From positions 1-40,850 of the forward strand of contig CASEER010000014.1 in the NCBI GenBank assembly GCA_949287085.1: a stretch of 40,850 nt of DNA. The letters run 5' to 3'. Source of the DNA: an uncultured Coriobacteriaceae bacterium. Its GTDB lineage: Bacteria; Actinomycetota; Coriobacteriia; Coriobacteriales; Coriobacteriaceae. Shown piece after piece: positions 19,340 to 26,453 of the stretch (the stretch's first letter is position 1; each line of letters starts with the position of its first letter). Position numbers and translations under genes: made by a program. Below the pieces are notes generated by a model that was not told the DNA's origin, did not search any database, and saw only the letters and a list, made by a program, of their open reading frames with translations.

Positions 19340-20449
19340 ATGCGGATTGCCACCATTGGAACAAGCGCCATTACGAGCGACTTTATTGAGGCGATTGCCG
19401 CCAACCCCCGCGCAACGTTTGTGGGCACGCTCTCCCGCAGCGCTGAGCGCGCTCAGGCATTTACCGCCGAGCGGGGCGGCACGCAGCCCTTTACCAGCAT
19501 GAATGACCTCGTTGCCGCGCCCGACGTGGACGCCGTGTACCTTGGCAGCCCCAATGCGCTCCACGCGCAGCAGGCGCTTGCGTGCATCGCGGGCGGCAAG
19601 CACGTTATGGCCGAAAAGCCCCTGGGTGCCAATGAGCGCGAGGCGCGCATGGTGTTTGACGCAGCCGAAACCGCCGGCGTGGTGGTGCTTGAGGCCATGC
19701 GCCCGCTGCATGACCCCGCCTTTGCTGTCGTAAGCCGCGCTGCCGCGGAGCTCGGCCGCATTCGCCGCGCCAGCCTTCACTTTGGCAAGTATTCCTCGCG
19801 CTACGATGAGCTGCTTGCCGGGCGCCACACCAACATTTTTGACTGCGCCATGGCAACGGGCTCGCTCATGGACATTGGCGTGTACACCGTTGAGCCTCTG
19901 ATCGAGCTCTTTGGCGCGCCCGCCGCCATCAGCGCCGCGGGCGTGCTTCTTGACGGGGACACGCACCCGCTCACCCACGGGCCGCTCGATGGCGCGGGTG
20001 TCATCCTTGCGCACTATCCTGACAAGGTCGTTTCCCTGCACTTCTCTAAGATTACCAACGACCACCTGCCCTCGCAGATCGAGAGCGAGTCCGCCACGCT
20101 CACCTTTGACGGCATGTCGGTGCCCACGTGGGCCCGCATCGAGCATCGCGGCAAGGCCGTGCGCGCGGCTGCCAAGGCGGTCCATGTAGAAACGGGAGCG
20201 CAGGTCGAAGACCTTGTGCTGCCGCACGTTCCCAACACCATGGCCTATGAGCTTGACGATTTTATTGGCGCGGTCGAAGCCGTGCAGGCGGGCGCGACGC
20301 CGCTCGACGCACCGGCGGGCCCCTTTGGCACGGTGCGCCACTACCGCGACGTCACCCTGGCCTCGCTGGCTTTGATGGACGAGGCGCGCCGCCAGATGGG
20401 CGTTGTCTTTCCTGCAGATGCCGGTAGCGACGCCGCAAGCGTTGCGTAG
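19340..20449 (+). CDS. Gfo/Idh/MocA-family NAD(P)-dependent oxidoreductase
   Basis: Oxidoreductase of 369 residues with an N-terminal Rossmann domain (IATIGTSAITSDFIEAI), GSPNALHAQQALACI, and the signature catalytic Lys of MAEKPLGANEREA. It has a C-terminal alpha/beta substrate domain with DIGVYTVEPLIELFG. The glycine-rich loop is GTSAIT rather than the canonical GxGxxG, a variant seen in several Gfo/Idh branches. The likely substrate is a sugar, inositol or trans-dihydrodiol type compound. TAGGAG precedes ATG. A 26-bp gap leads to an acylphosphatase gene, so the two are probably one operon. Confidence 0.85.
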   Translation: MRIATIGTSAITSDFIEAIAANPRATFVGTLSRSAERAQAFTAERGGTQPFTSMNDLVAAPDVDAVYLGSPNALHAQQALACIAGGKHVMAEKPLGANEREARMVFDAAETAGVVVLEAMRPLHDPAFAVVSRAAAELGRIRRASLHFGKYSSRYDELLAGRHTNIFDCAMATGSLMDIGVYTVEPLIELFGAPAAISAAGVLLDGDTHPLTHGPLDGAGVILAHYPDKVVSLHFSKITNDHLPSQIESESATLTFDGMSVPTWARIEHRGKAVRAAAKAVHVETGAQVEDLVLPHVPNTMAYELDDFIGAVEAVQAGATPLDAPAGPFGTVRHYRDVTLASLALMDEARRQMGVVFPADAGSDAASVA

Positions 20450-20475
20450 AACGGCGCCGTCGCAAGGAGGTAGAT

Positions 20476-20913
20476 ATGGGATTCATTGACCGCATGCGCG
20501 CGTACGCCAATCAGGTTACGGGCGGCAAGCAGGCCACAGCGAGCAGCCAAGCCGAGCGCAGCTCGCTCGAACTCGACCTCATTGGTCAGCTGCAGGAAGC
20601 GCTCGCCCAAGACAGCACCGCAGTCGTGCGCTACCATCTGCGCTTTACCGGTAACGTGCAGGGCGTGGGATTCCGTTGGACCAACCAGGGGACGGCCAAC
20701 GAGCTGCACCTCACGGGATGGGTGAAAAACCTTTCCGACGGCTCGGTGGAGATGGAAATCCAGGGGCCGTGTGCCGCCCTTATCAAGCACCTCGACACCG
20801 TGCACGCCTACTATGCGCGCATGGGGTGCCGTGTGTGGCTTGTTGAGGCCTCCAAGCAAACGCCGCAGCGTTCGGAGACCGAGTTTTTAGTCCGGTACGA
20901 GGGCGTTTATTAG
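20476..20913 (+). CDS. Acylphosphatase-domain protein with N-terminal extension
   Basis: The last 95 residues are an acylphosphatase: FTGNVQGVGFRW holds the catalytic Arg and phosphate loop, and TGWVKNLSDGSVEMEIQG holds the catalytic Asn. Such enzymes hydrolyse carboxyl-phosphate bonds, for example in acetyl phosphate or 1,3-bisphosphoglycerate. At 145 residues it is about 50 longer than a typical acylphosphatase; the extra N-terminus is polar and helical. The start is well supported by AAGGAGG 5-6 bp upstream. It follows the Gfo/Idh gene closely. Confidence 0.85.
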   Translation: MGFIDRMRAYANQVTGGKQATASSQAERSSLELDLIGQLQEALAQDSTAVVRYHLRFTGNVQGVGFRWTNQGTANELHLTGWVKNLSDGSVEMEIQGPCAALIKHLDTVHAYYARMGCRVWLVEASKQTPQRSETEFLVRYEGVY

Positions 20914-21027
20914 GAGCTGGTGGTTACAGCGGGCAGGGGTGATGTTGTCTTTGCAAAGGAGCTGAACAATAATACGCAATCTATACATAGGCAAAAACTC
21001 TGGATGATACACAAGGCATCGTCCTCA

Positions 21028-21099
21028 TCCCTCTCCAAGCAGCGCGCCATCGGGTCCCTCTTCCGCGACCTCGACCGGCTCATCGCGCTTCACCAGCGT
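21028..21099 (+). pseudogene. Short remnant resembling a type I restriction specificity subunit (HsdS)
   Basis: In the 339-bp gap between the acylphosphatase and perR genes, one frame encodes SKQRAIGSLFRDLDRLIALH, continuing with QR. The pattern (E/K)Q-x-x-IG-x-(L/F)F-x-x-LD-x-LI-x-LHQR is the conserved segment at the end of the HsdS central/C-terminal coiled coil. Only about 24 residues match. The surrounding codons are not HsdS-like and no hsdM or hsdR is near, so this is a scar at most. Chance similarity is possible. Confidence 0.5.
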
Positions 21100-21137
21100 G
21101 TGTTTAAGCGCGTTTCTTGCAGGAATGCCGAGGATTC

Positions 21138-21167
21138 TTGCAGGACCGCATTAAATGTTAGTAAGAT
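21138..21167 (+). promoter_or_regulatory. Candidate promoter for the PerR-like gene
   Basis: TTGCAG, an 18-bp spacer and TAAGAT lie 85 bp upstream of the regulator. TTCTTGCAGGA is repeated at 21114 and 21135 (21 bp apart), the second copy overlapping the -35 element. No clear Fur/PerR box was found. Confidence 0.35.
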
Positions 21168-21252
21168 ACTCCTATAACGCATGGCTGGTTGGCCCCTTTG
21201 ACCGCCGCCCATTTGACCACGCCCCCACGGCTCGCGCTTTGAGGAGGTATCG

Positions 21253-21633
21253 ATGACCGTACAGCGACGCAACACGCGGCAGCGCAGACTGGTGCTCGAC
21301 GCCGTCCGTACGTTGCACGACCACCCCACGGCCGAAGAAGTGTTTGCCGAGGTTCGCCGCCACGACGACCACGTTAGCCGCGGCACGGTGTACCGCAACT
21401 TGGCGCTTTTGGCCCAAGACGGCTCAATCCAGCAGCTCAAAACCCCCGGCGGCAGCCGCTTTGACGACCGCTGCGATGCGCACGCGCATCTCATTTGCAC
21501 CTCGTGTGGCTCCGTTTGCGACCTTGAGCTCCCCTATGATGCTATGGCCGACGCGGGCGCGGCGCGCGCCACCGGCTTTGCCCACGTGACGCATTACACG
21601 TTTTTTGAGGGGCTCTGCCCCACCTGCCAGTAG
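21253..21633 (+). CDS. Fur-family transcriptional regulator, PerR-like
   Basis: Metal-dependent repressor of 126 residues. The N-terminal winged helix (RQRRLVLDAVRTLHDHPTAE, then VSRGTVYRNLALLAQDG) is followed by the metal-binding and dimerisation domain with DAHAHLICTSCGSVCDLE. The two CxxC pairs (CTSC and CPTC) form the structural zinc site. RFDDRCDAHAHL supplies Asp and His ligands as in PerR, which senses peroxide through iron-catalysed His oxidation and suits an anaerobe. Fur or Zur roles cannot be excluded. GAGGAGG is 5 bp before ATG. Confidence 0.85.
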   Translation: MTVQRRNTRQRRLVLDAVRTLHDHPTAEEVFAEVRRHDDHVSRGTVYRNLALLAQDGSIQQLKTPGGSRFDDRCDAHAHLICTSCGSVCDLELPYDAMADAGAARATGFAHVTHYTFFEGLCPTCQ

Positions 21634-21727
21634 CAAGAAGCGTAACGCGCCTGCTGCCATCGACACCTACGCCACCGACCGCGCCATAACCGGCCGCTCC
21701 GCAACGGCTCAACGCCCTTATTGCGCT

Positions 21728-21771
21728 AAAAACCGGGCTGGACCGCTCGCACGTTAAGCGGTCCAGCCCGG
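21728..21771 (-). terminator. Strong intrinsic terminator after the SlyD-like gene
   Basis: Perfect 15-bp arms (CCGGGCTGGACCGCT at 21733 and its complement ending at 21771) with a 9-base loop are followed on the minus strand by TTTTT. It also sits downstream of perR and may stop transcription from both sides. Confidence 0.88.
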
Positions 21772-21858
21772 CTGTATGGCAACTTGTATGGCGGCGCGAC
21801 AACGCCCCACGCGATGGCGCATGCTAGGCGTTCGCCGCCTCAACAGCAGCAGCGCGTG

Positions 21859-22290
21859 CTAGGCGTCCACGACCTCGACCAGCTCAATATCAAAGTTGAG
21901 GTCCTTGCCTGCAAGCTCGTGGTTCGCGTCGAGCACCACGCCCGCCTCATCCACCTTGAGCACGGTCGCCGGCACCGGCTGGCCTGACGGCGTGGACAGG
22001 AAGAGCTTGTCGCCCGCGTGAATCTGCTCGATGTTGGGCACCTGCGCGGCCGGGAACTCAATAATCAAGTCGTCGCGGCGCTCGCCATACGCCTCGGCAG
22101 CGGGAATGTGCACGGTCTTTTTCTCTCCCACGGCCATATCGACCACCGCGGCATCAAAACCGGCGATCATCTGGCCCGCGCCGCACACAAACTCAAGCGT
22201 CTCGCCGCGGTCGTACGAGCTGTCAAACTGCGTGCCGTCGTCGAGCGTGCCGCGATAGTGAACGCGCAGGGTTTTACCGGTGTTAGACAT
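21859..22290 (-). CDS. FKBP-type peptidyl-prolyl isomerase, SlyD-like
   Basis: Protein-folding helper of 143 residues that catalyses cis-trans isomerisation of prolyl bonds. The FKBP halves are YRGTLDDGTQFDSSYDRGETLEF and LNFDIELVEV. The insert-in-flap domain between them starts at AAEAYGERRDDLIIEFPAAQ, typical of SlyD. There is no His/Cys-rich metal-binding tail, so nickel handling is unlikely. GAGGAA precedes ATG. It lies 58 bp downstream of ddl on the same strand and ends in a strong terminator. Confidence 0.9.
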   Translation of the reverse strand: MSNTGKTLRVHYRGTLDDGTQFDSSYDRGETLEFVCGAGQMIAGFDAAVVDMAVGEKKTVHIPAAEAYGERRDDLIIEFPAAQVPNIEQIHAGDKLFLSTPSGQPVPATVLKVDEAGVVLDANHELAGKDLNFDIELVEVVDA

Positions 22291-22348
22291 GATTCCTCAT
22301 TTCTTCTGTGCGCCGCAGACGCGCAGCGCATGGGTTGTGCCAGAAACC

Positions 22349-23425
22349 TTACTTGTTGGACGCTTTGTCCAGCTCCACATCGATGAGCTCGGTGAGCACG
22401 TCGCCCAGCTCGTGACCAGCCATGCGCATCATCTGCGGGAAGCGCGAATAATAGGTGAGACCAGGCGTTGAGTTAACCTCATTAAACACAACTTCGCCCT
22501 CAGGCGTCACAAACAGGTCGACGCGCGCAAAGCCCGAGCAGCCAAGCGCCTCGTAGACGGTGCGGCCGGCGGTGCGAATGCGCTCGAGCACGTCCTCGGG
22601 CAGGTCGGCCGGGCAGCGGAGCTCGGTGTTGGCACCGGGATCCTTCTCCAGGTGAATGCGGAAGAAGCCGTCGCCCTGGATCACGATCTCGTCAATCTCG
22701 CCCATCGAAATGCCGCGCACGGCATCGCCCACGACCGCGCAACCCACCTCGATGCCCGTGATGGCCTCCTCGACGGCCACCTTCTCGTCGAGCGCGAACG
22801 CGGCGTCGAGCGCTGCGTGGTAGGCCGCCTCGTCTGCTGCCTTGGACACGCCGATGGACGAGCCGCCGCGCGCGGGCTTCACAAACACCGGGAAGCCACT
22901 GCAACGCTCGACCGCCGCCTGGCAGGCCTCGGGCGTGGCCCCACGGTACAGCACCTCGCACTGGGGCGAGCGCACGCCCGCCGCCGCGGCCAAACGGTGC
23001 GCCGCGTCCTTGTCCATGCAAACCGCCGAAGCCAGCACGCCGCAGCCCACGTACGGCACGCCGCACGCCTCGAGCGCACCCTGAACGGTGCCGTCCTCGC
23101 CGCCCTGGCCATGCAGCACCGGCAAGGCCACGTCAACGGCGAGCTTGCGGGCGCCCTCATCGGCAAGCTCAACGAGCCCACCCTGGGAGCCCTCGCCGCA
23201 ACCCGGCACGAGCGCCACGGGCGCGCAGTCGTGCGTCTCCCACGCACCGGTTACCACATCCGCCACATCACCCGTGTAATGCAGCCACGCGCCGGCGCGC
23301 GTGATGCCAATGAGCACCGGATTAAAGCGGTCGCGCGGCAGCTGCGCAATCACGTTGTCGGCTGATTTGAGCGAAATATCATGCTCGGTGGAAATGCCAC
23401 CAAACAGAATTGCAACGTTGACCAT
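22349..23425 (-). CDS. ddl: D-alanine-D-alanine ligase
   Basis: ATP-grasp enzyme of 358 residues that makes the D-Ala-D-Ala end of peptidoglycan stems. Seen are AILFGGISTEHDISL (N-terminal glycine loop), LHGQGGEDGTVQG (substrate loop), GCGVLASAVCMDKD, FVKPARGGSSIGVSK (ATP-binding Lys and loop), VEEAITGIEV and the Mg-binding VVFNEVNSTPGLTYYS. The ATG at 23425 follows AAAGGGG; the longer open frame upstream is in repeat-rich DNA. A D-Ala-D-Lac or D-Ala-D-Ser ligase (Van-type) is possible in principle, but no van genes are nearby. Confidence 0.92.
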   Translation of the reverse strand: MVNVAILFGGISTEHDISLKSADNVIAQLPRDRFNPVLIGITRAGAWLHYTGDVADVVTGAWETHDCAPVALVPGCGEGSQGGLVELADEGARKLAVDVALPVLHGQGGEDGTVQGALEACGVPYVGCGVLASAVCMDKDAAHRLAAAAGVRSPQCEVLYRGATPEACQAAVERCSGFPVFVKPARGGSSIGVSKAADEAAYHAALDAAFALDEKVAVEEAITGIEVGCAVVGDAVRGISMGEIDEIVIQGDGFFRIHLEKDPGANTELRCPADLPEDVLERIRTAGRTVYEALGCSGFARVDLFVTPEGEVVFNEVNSTPGLTYYSRFPQMMRMAGHELGDVLTELIDVELDKASNK

Positions 23426-23519
23426 ACCAACCCCTTTCCTGCGCGGCTGCGCAGCGTCGTGGAGCACTTGACGGGCAACAGTATAGGCGAGGCGCGCGGC
23501 CGCACGCGCACGGCGCCGT

Positions 23520-23595
23520 GGACTCCACGGGCTTACCGCGAGTCGGCAGTACCATGCCGCGGACCCAACGGGCTTATCGCGAGTCAGCCCTCGGC
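23520..23595. repeat. 41-bp tandem repeat between ddl and the metallopeptidase gene
   Basis: ACGGGCTTAYCGCGAGTC occurs at 23527 and 23568, preceded in both copies by GGACYC. The 315-bp divergent gap holds this repeat, an extended -10 for the right-hand gene and a TATACT on the minus strand for ddl; nothing else was seen. Confidence 0.6.
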
Positions 23596-23704
23596 GCTTG
23601 AAATCCAACTTCATCGAAACGAATCGTGCGGACCTCCGGACTCAGCGATACACGTCGCGCTGGGTTCGGGAACCATCAGCCCACGACGCTCGCAGACCGC
23701 GCGC

Positions 23705-23713
23705 TGCTATACT
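23705..23713 (+). promoter_or_regulatory. Extended -10 promoter element
   Basis: TGCTATACT is an extended -10 (TGnTATACT) 28 bp upstream of the TTG start of the metallopeptidase gene. No clear -35 is needed for this class, and none was seen. Confidence 0.45.
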
Positions 23714-23740
23714 GGAGCACCGCAAAGCAAAGGAGAGCCG

Positions 23741-24472
23741 TTGACCACACGCCGCACAACCATCCCCGCAGCTGAACCCGCTCGCGGGTCGCGCACGCTC
23801 ACCTTTACCGTGAGCACGCCAGCGGGGCCCATTACGGTGGCGGTCACCCGTAAGCGCGTGAAGAACCTCAACCTCCGGGTGCGCGGTGACGGCAGCGTTG
23901 TTGCGAGCGTGCCGCTGCACACCAGCGCCGCGCGAGCGCAGGCCTTTTTGGACCGACGCGCCGCCTGGATTGCCGCGCACGTGCTCCGCCATCGAGAGGC
24001 GGCCGAGCTGGCAGACACGAATACCGCAACGGCACCGAGCACATACCCGCTCTGGGGAGAGCTCGTTGACACCGTGGAGCTGGCGGGCGTGGACTCGGCA
24101 GATGGCCTTACCCCCGACGCCGCCAACGAGCTCGTTGCCGCATGCTACCGCCGTGAAGTCGAACGCGCGCTCCCCCGTGTTGCTGCAGCCCTCGAAGCGC
24201 GCATGGGCGTTCAGGCAAGCAGCTGGCACGTGCGCACCATGAAGACGCGCTGGGGTTCCTGCACGCCGCGCACGCGCGCCATTCGCATCAACGCACGGCT
24301 GGCTGCCTACCCGCCCGCCTGCCTGGAGTTTGTTGTGGCGCACGAACTCTGTCACCTTATGGAGCCAAGCCATAACCAGCGCTTTCACGCGCTGCTCGAC
24401 ATCTACTGCCCCAACAACCGCGCCTGCGCGACGCTGCTCCGGCAACCCGCCCGCGCGGTAGCGCGCGCATAG
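23741..24472 (+). CDS. YgjP-type (M48/DUF45) zinc metallopeptidase
   Basis: Protein of 243 residues with the YgjP layout: an N-terminal beta region (ITVAVTRKRVKNLNLRVRGD), a helical middle, the conserved MKTRWGSCTPR motif, and the zinc site HELCHLMEPSH (H201, E202, H205, H211). Homologues are found beside type I restriction systems and elsewhere, and the cellular role is largely unknown. The start is TTG at 23741: AAGGAG is 6 bp upstream, and there is no ATG or GTG in a suitable place. It is convergent with folB, 19 bp away, with no obvious terminator between. Confidence 0.85.
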   Translation: MTTRRTTIPAAEPARGSRTLTFTVSTPAGPITVAVTRKRVKNLNLRVRGDGSVVASVPLHTSAARAQAFLDRRAAWIAAHVLRHREAAELADTNTATAPSTYPLWGELVDTVELAGVDSADGLTPDAANELVAACYRREVERALPRVAAALEARMGVQASSWHVRTMKTRWGSCTPRTRAIRINARLAAYPPACLEFVVAHELCHLMEPSHNQRFHALLDIYCPNNRACATLLRQPARAVARA

Positions 24473-24491
24473 CTGCGCGGCCTGCGCCGCC

Positions 24492-24980
24492 CTACCGCGT
24501 GCGCTCGATCTCCACGCCAACGCTCGTAAGCGGCAGGCCAATCGGCGCCCACGGCTTTTCGAGCTTGATGCGCACGCCCAACAGCTCGGGGTACGTGCGC
24601 AGCAGGTCGTCTGCCAGCGATTCTGCCGCCGCCTCGATAAGCTTGTAGGTATGGTTGCGCAAATACGCGTCGATGTGATGGCACACCTCGCCGTAGTCGA
24701 TCGAGGCATCAAGGTCGTCGGACACACCCGCTGCGCGCAGGTTCGCAAACAGCGTCGCGGAGACCACAAACTTCTGGCCGAGCTCCGTTTCTGCAGGATA
24801 AACCCCGTGGTTGGCAAAGACCTCGAGCCCTTCGATCACAATGCGGTCCGCGCGGCGCAGCATTTCATGGTCAACCTGCACGAGCGCACGGCGTGCCGCC
24901 GGCAGCCCTGCGCCCTTGCGCTGCGCGAGCGTGGTCTCCTCGCCCTGCGAGGTATCTTCAGGCAAATTCTTCTTTGTCAT
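24492..24980 (-). CDS. folB: Dihydroneopterin aldolase with N-terminal extension
   Basis: Folate-pathway enzyme converting dihydroneopterin to hydroxymethyl-dihydropterin and glycolaldehyde. The FolB core starts at DRIVIEGLEVFANHGVYPAE and contains the catalytic Glu/Lys region in ETELGQKF and KLEKPWAP. The preferred ATG at 24980 has GAAGGAAG about 9 bp upstream and gives 162 residues, about 40 longer than usual. The extra N-terminus is polar and low in homology. A shorter start at 24863 (MLRRADRIV) would give a normal-length FolB but has only a weak ribosome site. No other folate genes are adjacent. Confidence 0.85.
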   Translation of the reverse strand: MTKKNLPEDTSQGEETTLAQRKGAGLPAARRALVQVDHEMLRRADRIVIEGLEVFANHGVYPAETELGQKFVVSATLFANLRAAGVSDDLDASIDYGEVCHHIDAYLRNHTYKLIEAAAESLADDLLRTYPELLGVRIKLEKPWAPIGLPLTSVGVEIERTR

Positions 24981-25082
24981 AGCAATCGCTTCCTTCTGCA
25001 TGGCCGCAGGCGCGGCCGCTCGTTTTACCGTAGGTACCTATACCCCAATCGCCGGAAGCGCAGCCGTGGGGCCCATCGCATG

Positions 25083-25619
25083 CTACAGCATGATGGCGAG
25101 GTTCTTCTTTTCATCTGGCCACGAACACGCCGCTCGCACCTCGGGCGGGCATGCAAAGCAGGCGCGCGACGCCTTATCGGCTTGGTACAGCAACCGTTCG
25201 AGCGGCTCGGCGTCGACGCGCAGCCGGCGGTGGCCCCGAATTGCCGTGAGCACGGCGACACGCTCGATGTCAGAGAAGTGCGCACCCTCCGGCAAGCTTG
25301 CGAGAATCTCCCCCGCTATGCGCTCCCCTGCCAGCTCATGCGGCTCGCCCGCTTCGAACTGCTCGGCCTTACCCACATCATGCAAAAGCGCCGTTGCATA
25401 TACGACTTCGCGATCAGCATCGAGCCCGAGCTCAAGAGCGCGGATCCACATGATGCGCGCCGTATCCAGCAAGTGCCGCGCGCCATGGCGGCAAAAGGCC
25501 CGGTCCTGCTCGAGTGCATCGAGCCGTGCCAACTCGCGCTGAAACACCGGATGCTCCCACACGGCCTGCACCCGAGGCATGGTGGCCAGCCCCTGCTTAT
25601 GGGGAACGTTCCCGGTCAT
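25083..25619 (-). CDS. HD-domain metal-dependent phosphohydrolase
   Basis: Predicted phosphohydrolase of 178 residues. The HD ligands are His in FCRHGARHLLDTARIM, HD in ATALLHDVGKAEQFE, and downstream residues in GEPHELAGERIAGEIL with the closing Asp in YQADKASR. Length and pattern fit small HD proteins that act on nucleotides or similar phosphates; the substrate is unknown. The ATG at 25619 follows AAAGGGG; a longer open frame upstream overlaps nrdG in another frame and is not coding. It lies downstream of nrdG on the same strand, 65 bp away. Confidence 0.82.
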   Translation of the reverse strand: MTGNVPHKQGLATMPRVQAVWEHPVFQRELARLDALEQDRAFCRHGARHLLDTARIMWIRALELGLDADREVVYATALLHDVGKAEQFEAGEPHELAGERIAGEILASLPEGAHFSDIERVAVLTAIRGHRRLRVDAEPLERLLYQADKASRACFACPPEVRAACSWPDEKKNLAIML

Positions 25620-25684
25620 GTAGCCCCTTTTCTCTGTCGTCTTGCTATTGGGCGCATGCAGGTTCATGCGCCGTCGCGTGGCAG

Positions 25685-26284
25685 CTACATGCTGTGCGTC
25701 GTGTAAATCTGCTCGTCTTGCCAGAGCTGCACGGCTTGGGCGAGCGAGCAGCCGCGCTCGGCGGCCGCGGCACGCGTGGCGTTGAGGTCGATGAGCCGCT
25801 GGTTGGACGAGCCATGGAACCGGAGCGAGATGTCGTAGAGCTCCTGCACCCAGGGGCCGTCGACCAGGATATCGATGCAATCGAGCAGGCGGTCCGTCAC
25901 GCTGGTGTGGTGCCGAGCACCGGGCATGAGCTCGTCGAGCGTGTCACCCGTAAAGCACCAGATGGTTTTTGCAGGCGAGCCGTCGGCGTGCACCCCGCGC
26001 GGGAAGCGCTCGCGCACGCGCTCGACAAAGTCCACGAGCCCGGCCTGGTTCTCGGGCTCCATGGGCTCGCCACCCAAGATGGTAAGACCGTCGCAGAACT
26101 CGTGGTCCAGGCTGTCGAGAATCTTGTCCTCCACCTCGCGCGTAAAGGGCTCGCCCGCTTGGAAGCTCCACGCGCCAGAGTTGAAGCATCCCGGGCATCC
26201 GCGCCGACAGCCAGAAACGAAAAGCGACGTGCGCACGCCCTCGCCGTTGGCGATGTCGAAATATTTAATCTCCGCGTAGTTCAT
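25685..26284 (-). CDS. nrdG: Anaerobic ribonucleotide reductase activase (radical SAM)
   Basis: Activates NrdD by forming its glycyl radical with S-adenosylmethionine and a 4Fe-4S cluster. The 199 residues carry the NrdG-type CxxxCxxC motif at C26, C30 and C33 (SGCRRGCPGC) and the SAM-binding GGEPMEPENQ. The N-terminus MNYAEIKYFDIANGEGVRTS is typical. GAGGGGAA precedes ATG. It lies 169 bp downstream of nrdD, separated by a long inverted repeat that may set the ratio of the two products. Confidence 0.93.
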   Translation of the reverse strand: MNYAEIKYFDIANGEGVRTSLFVSGCRRGCPGCFNSGAWSFQAGEPFTREVEDKILDSLDHEFCDGLTILGGEPMEPENQAGLVDFVERVRERFPRGVHADGSPAKTIWCFTGDTLDELMPGARHHTSVTDRLLDCIDILVDGPWVQELYDISLRFHGSSNQRLIDLNATRAAAAERGCSLAQAVQLWQDEQIYTTHSM

Positions 26285-26356
26285 GGCTTCCCCTCATGAG
26301 GCCGGCTGTCTCGCTCGCAGCAAAGATAGCGGACAGAGCGGATGGCGCTAACCGTA

Positions 26357-26437
26357 GGCCGGAGGGTGGGTATATCGTTCCGCGCGCAGTTCGCGCAGCG
26401 CTGTTTGAGCACGGAATGATATGCCCGCCCTCCGGCC
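26357..26437 (-). terminator. Long inverted repeat between nrdD and nrdG
   Basis: Arms of 26 bases (26357-26382 and 26412-26437) match except for three positions, all of which can still form G-U pairs on one strand. They begin GGCCGGAGGG and enclose a 29-base loop that itself contains GCGC-rich self-complementary sequence. It starts 17 bp after the nrdD stop. There is no T-run, so it could be a leaky terminator, an mRNA-stabilising hairpin or a small repeat element. Confidence 0.55.
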
Positions 26438-26453
26438 CGACGGCTCCATCAAC

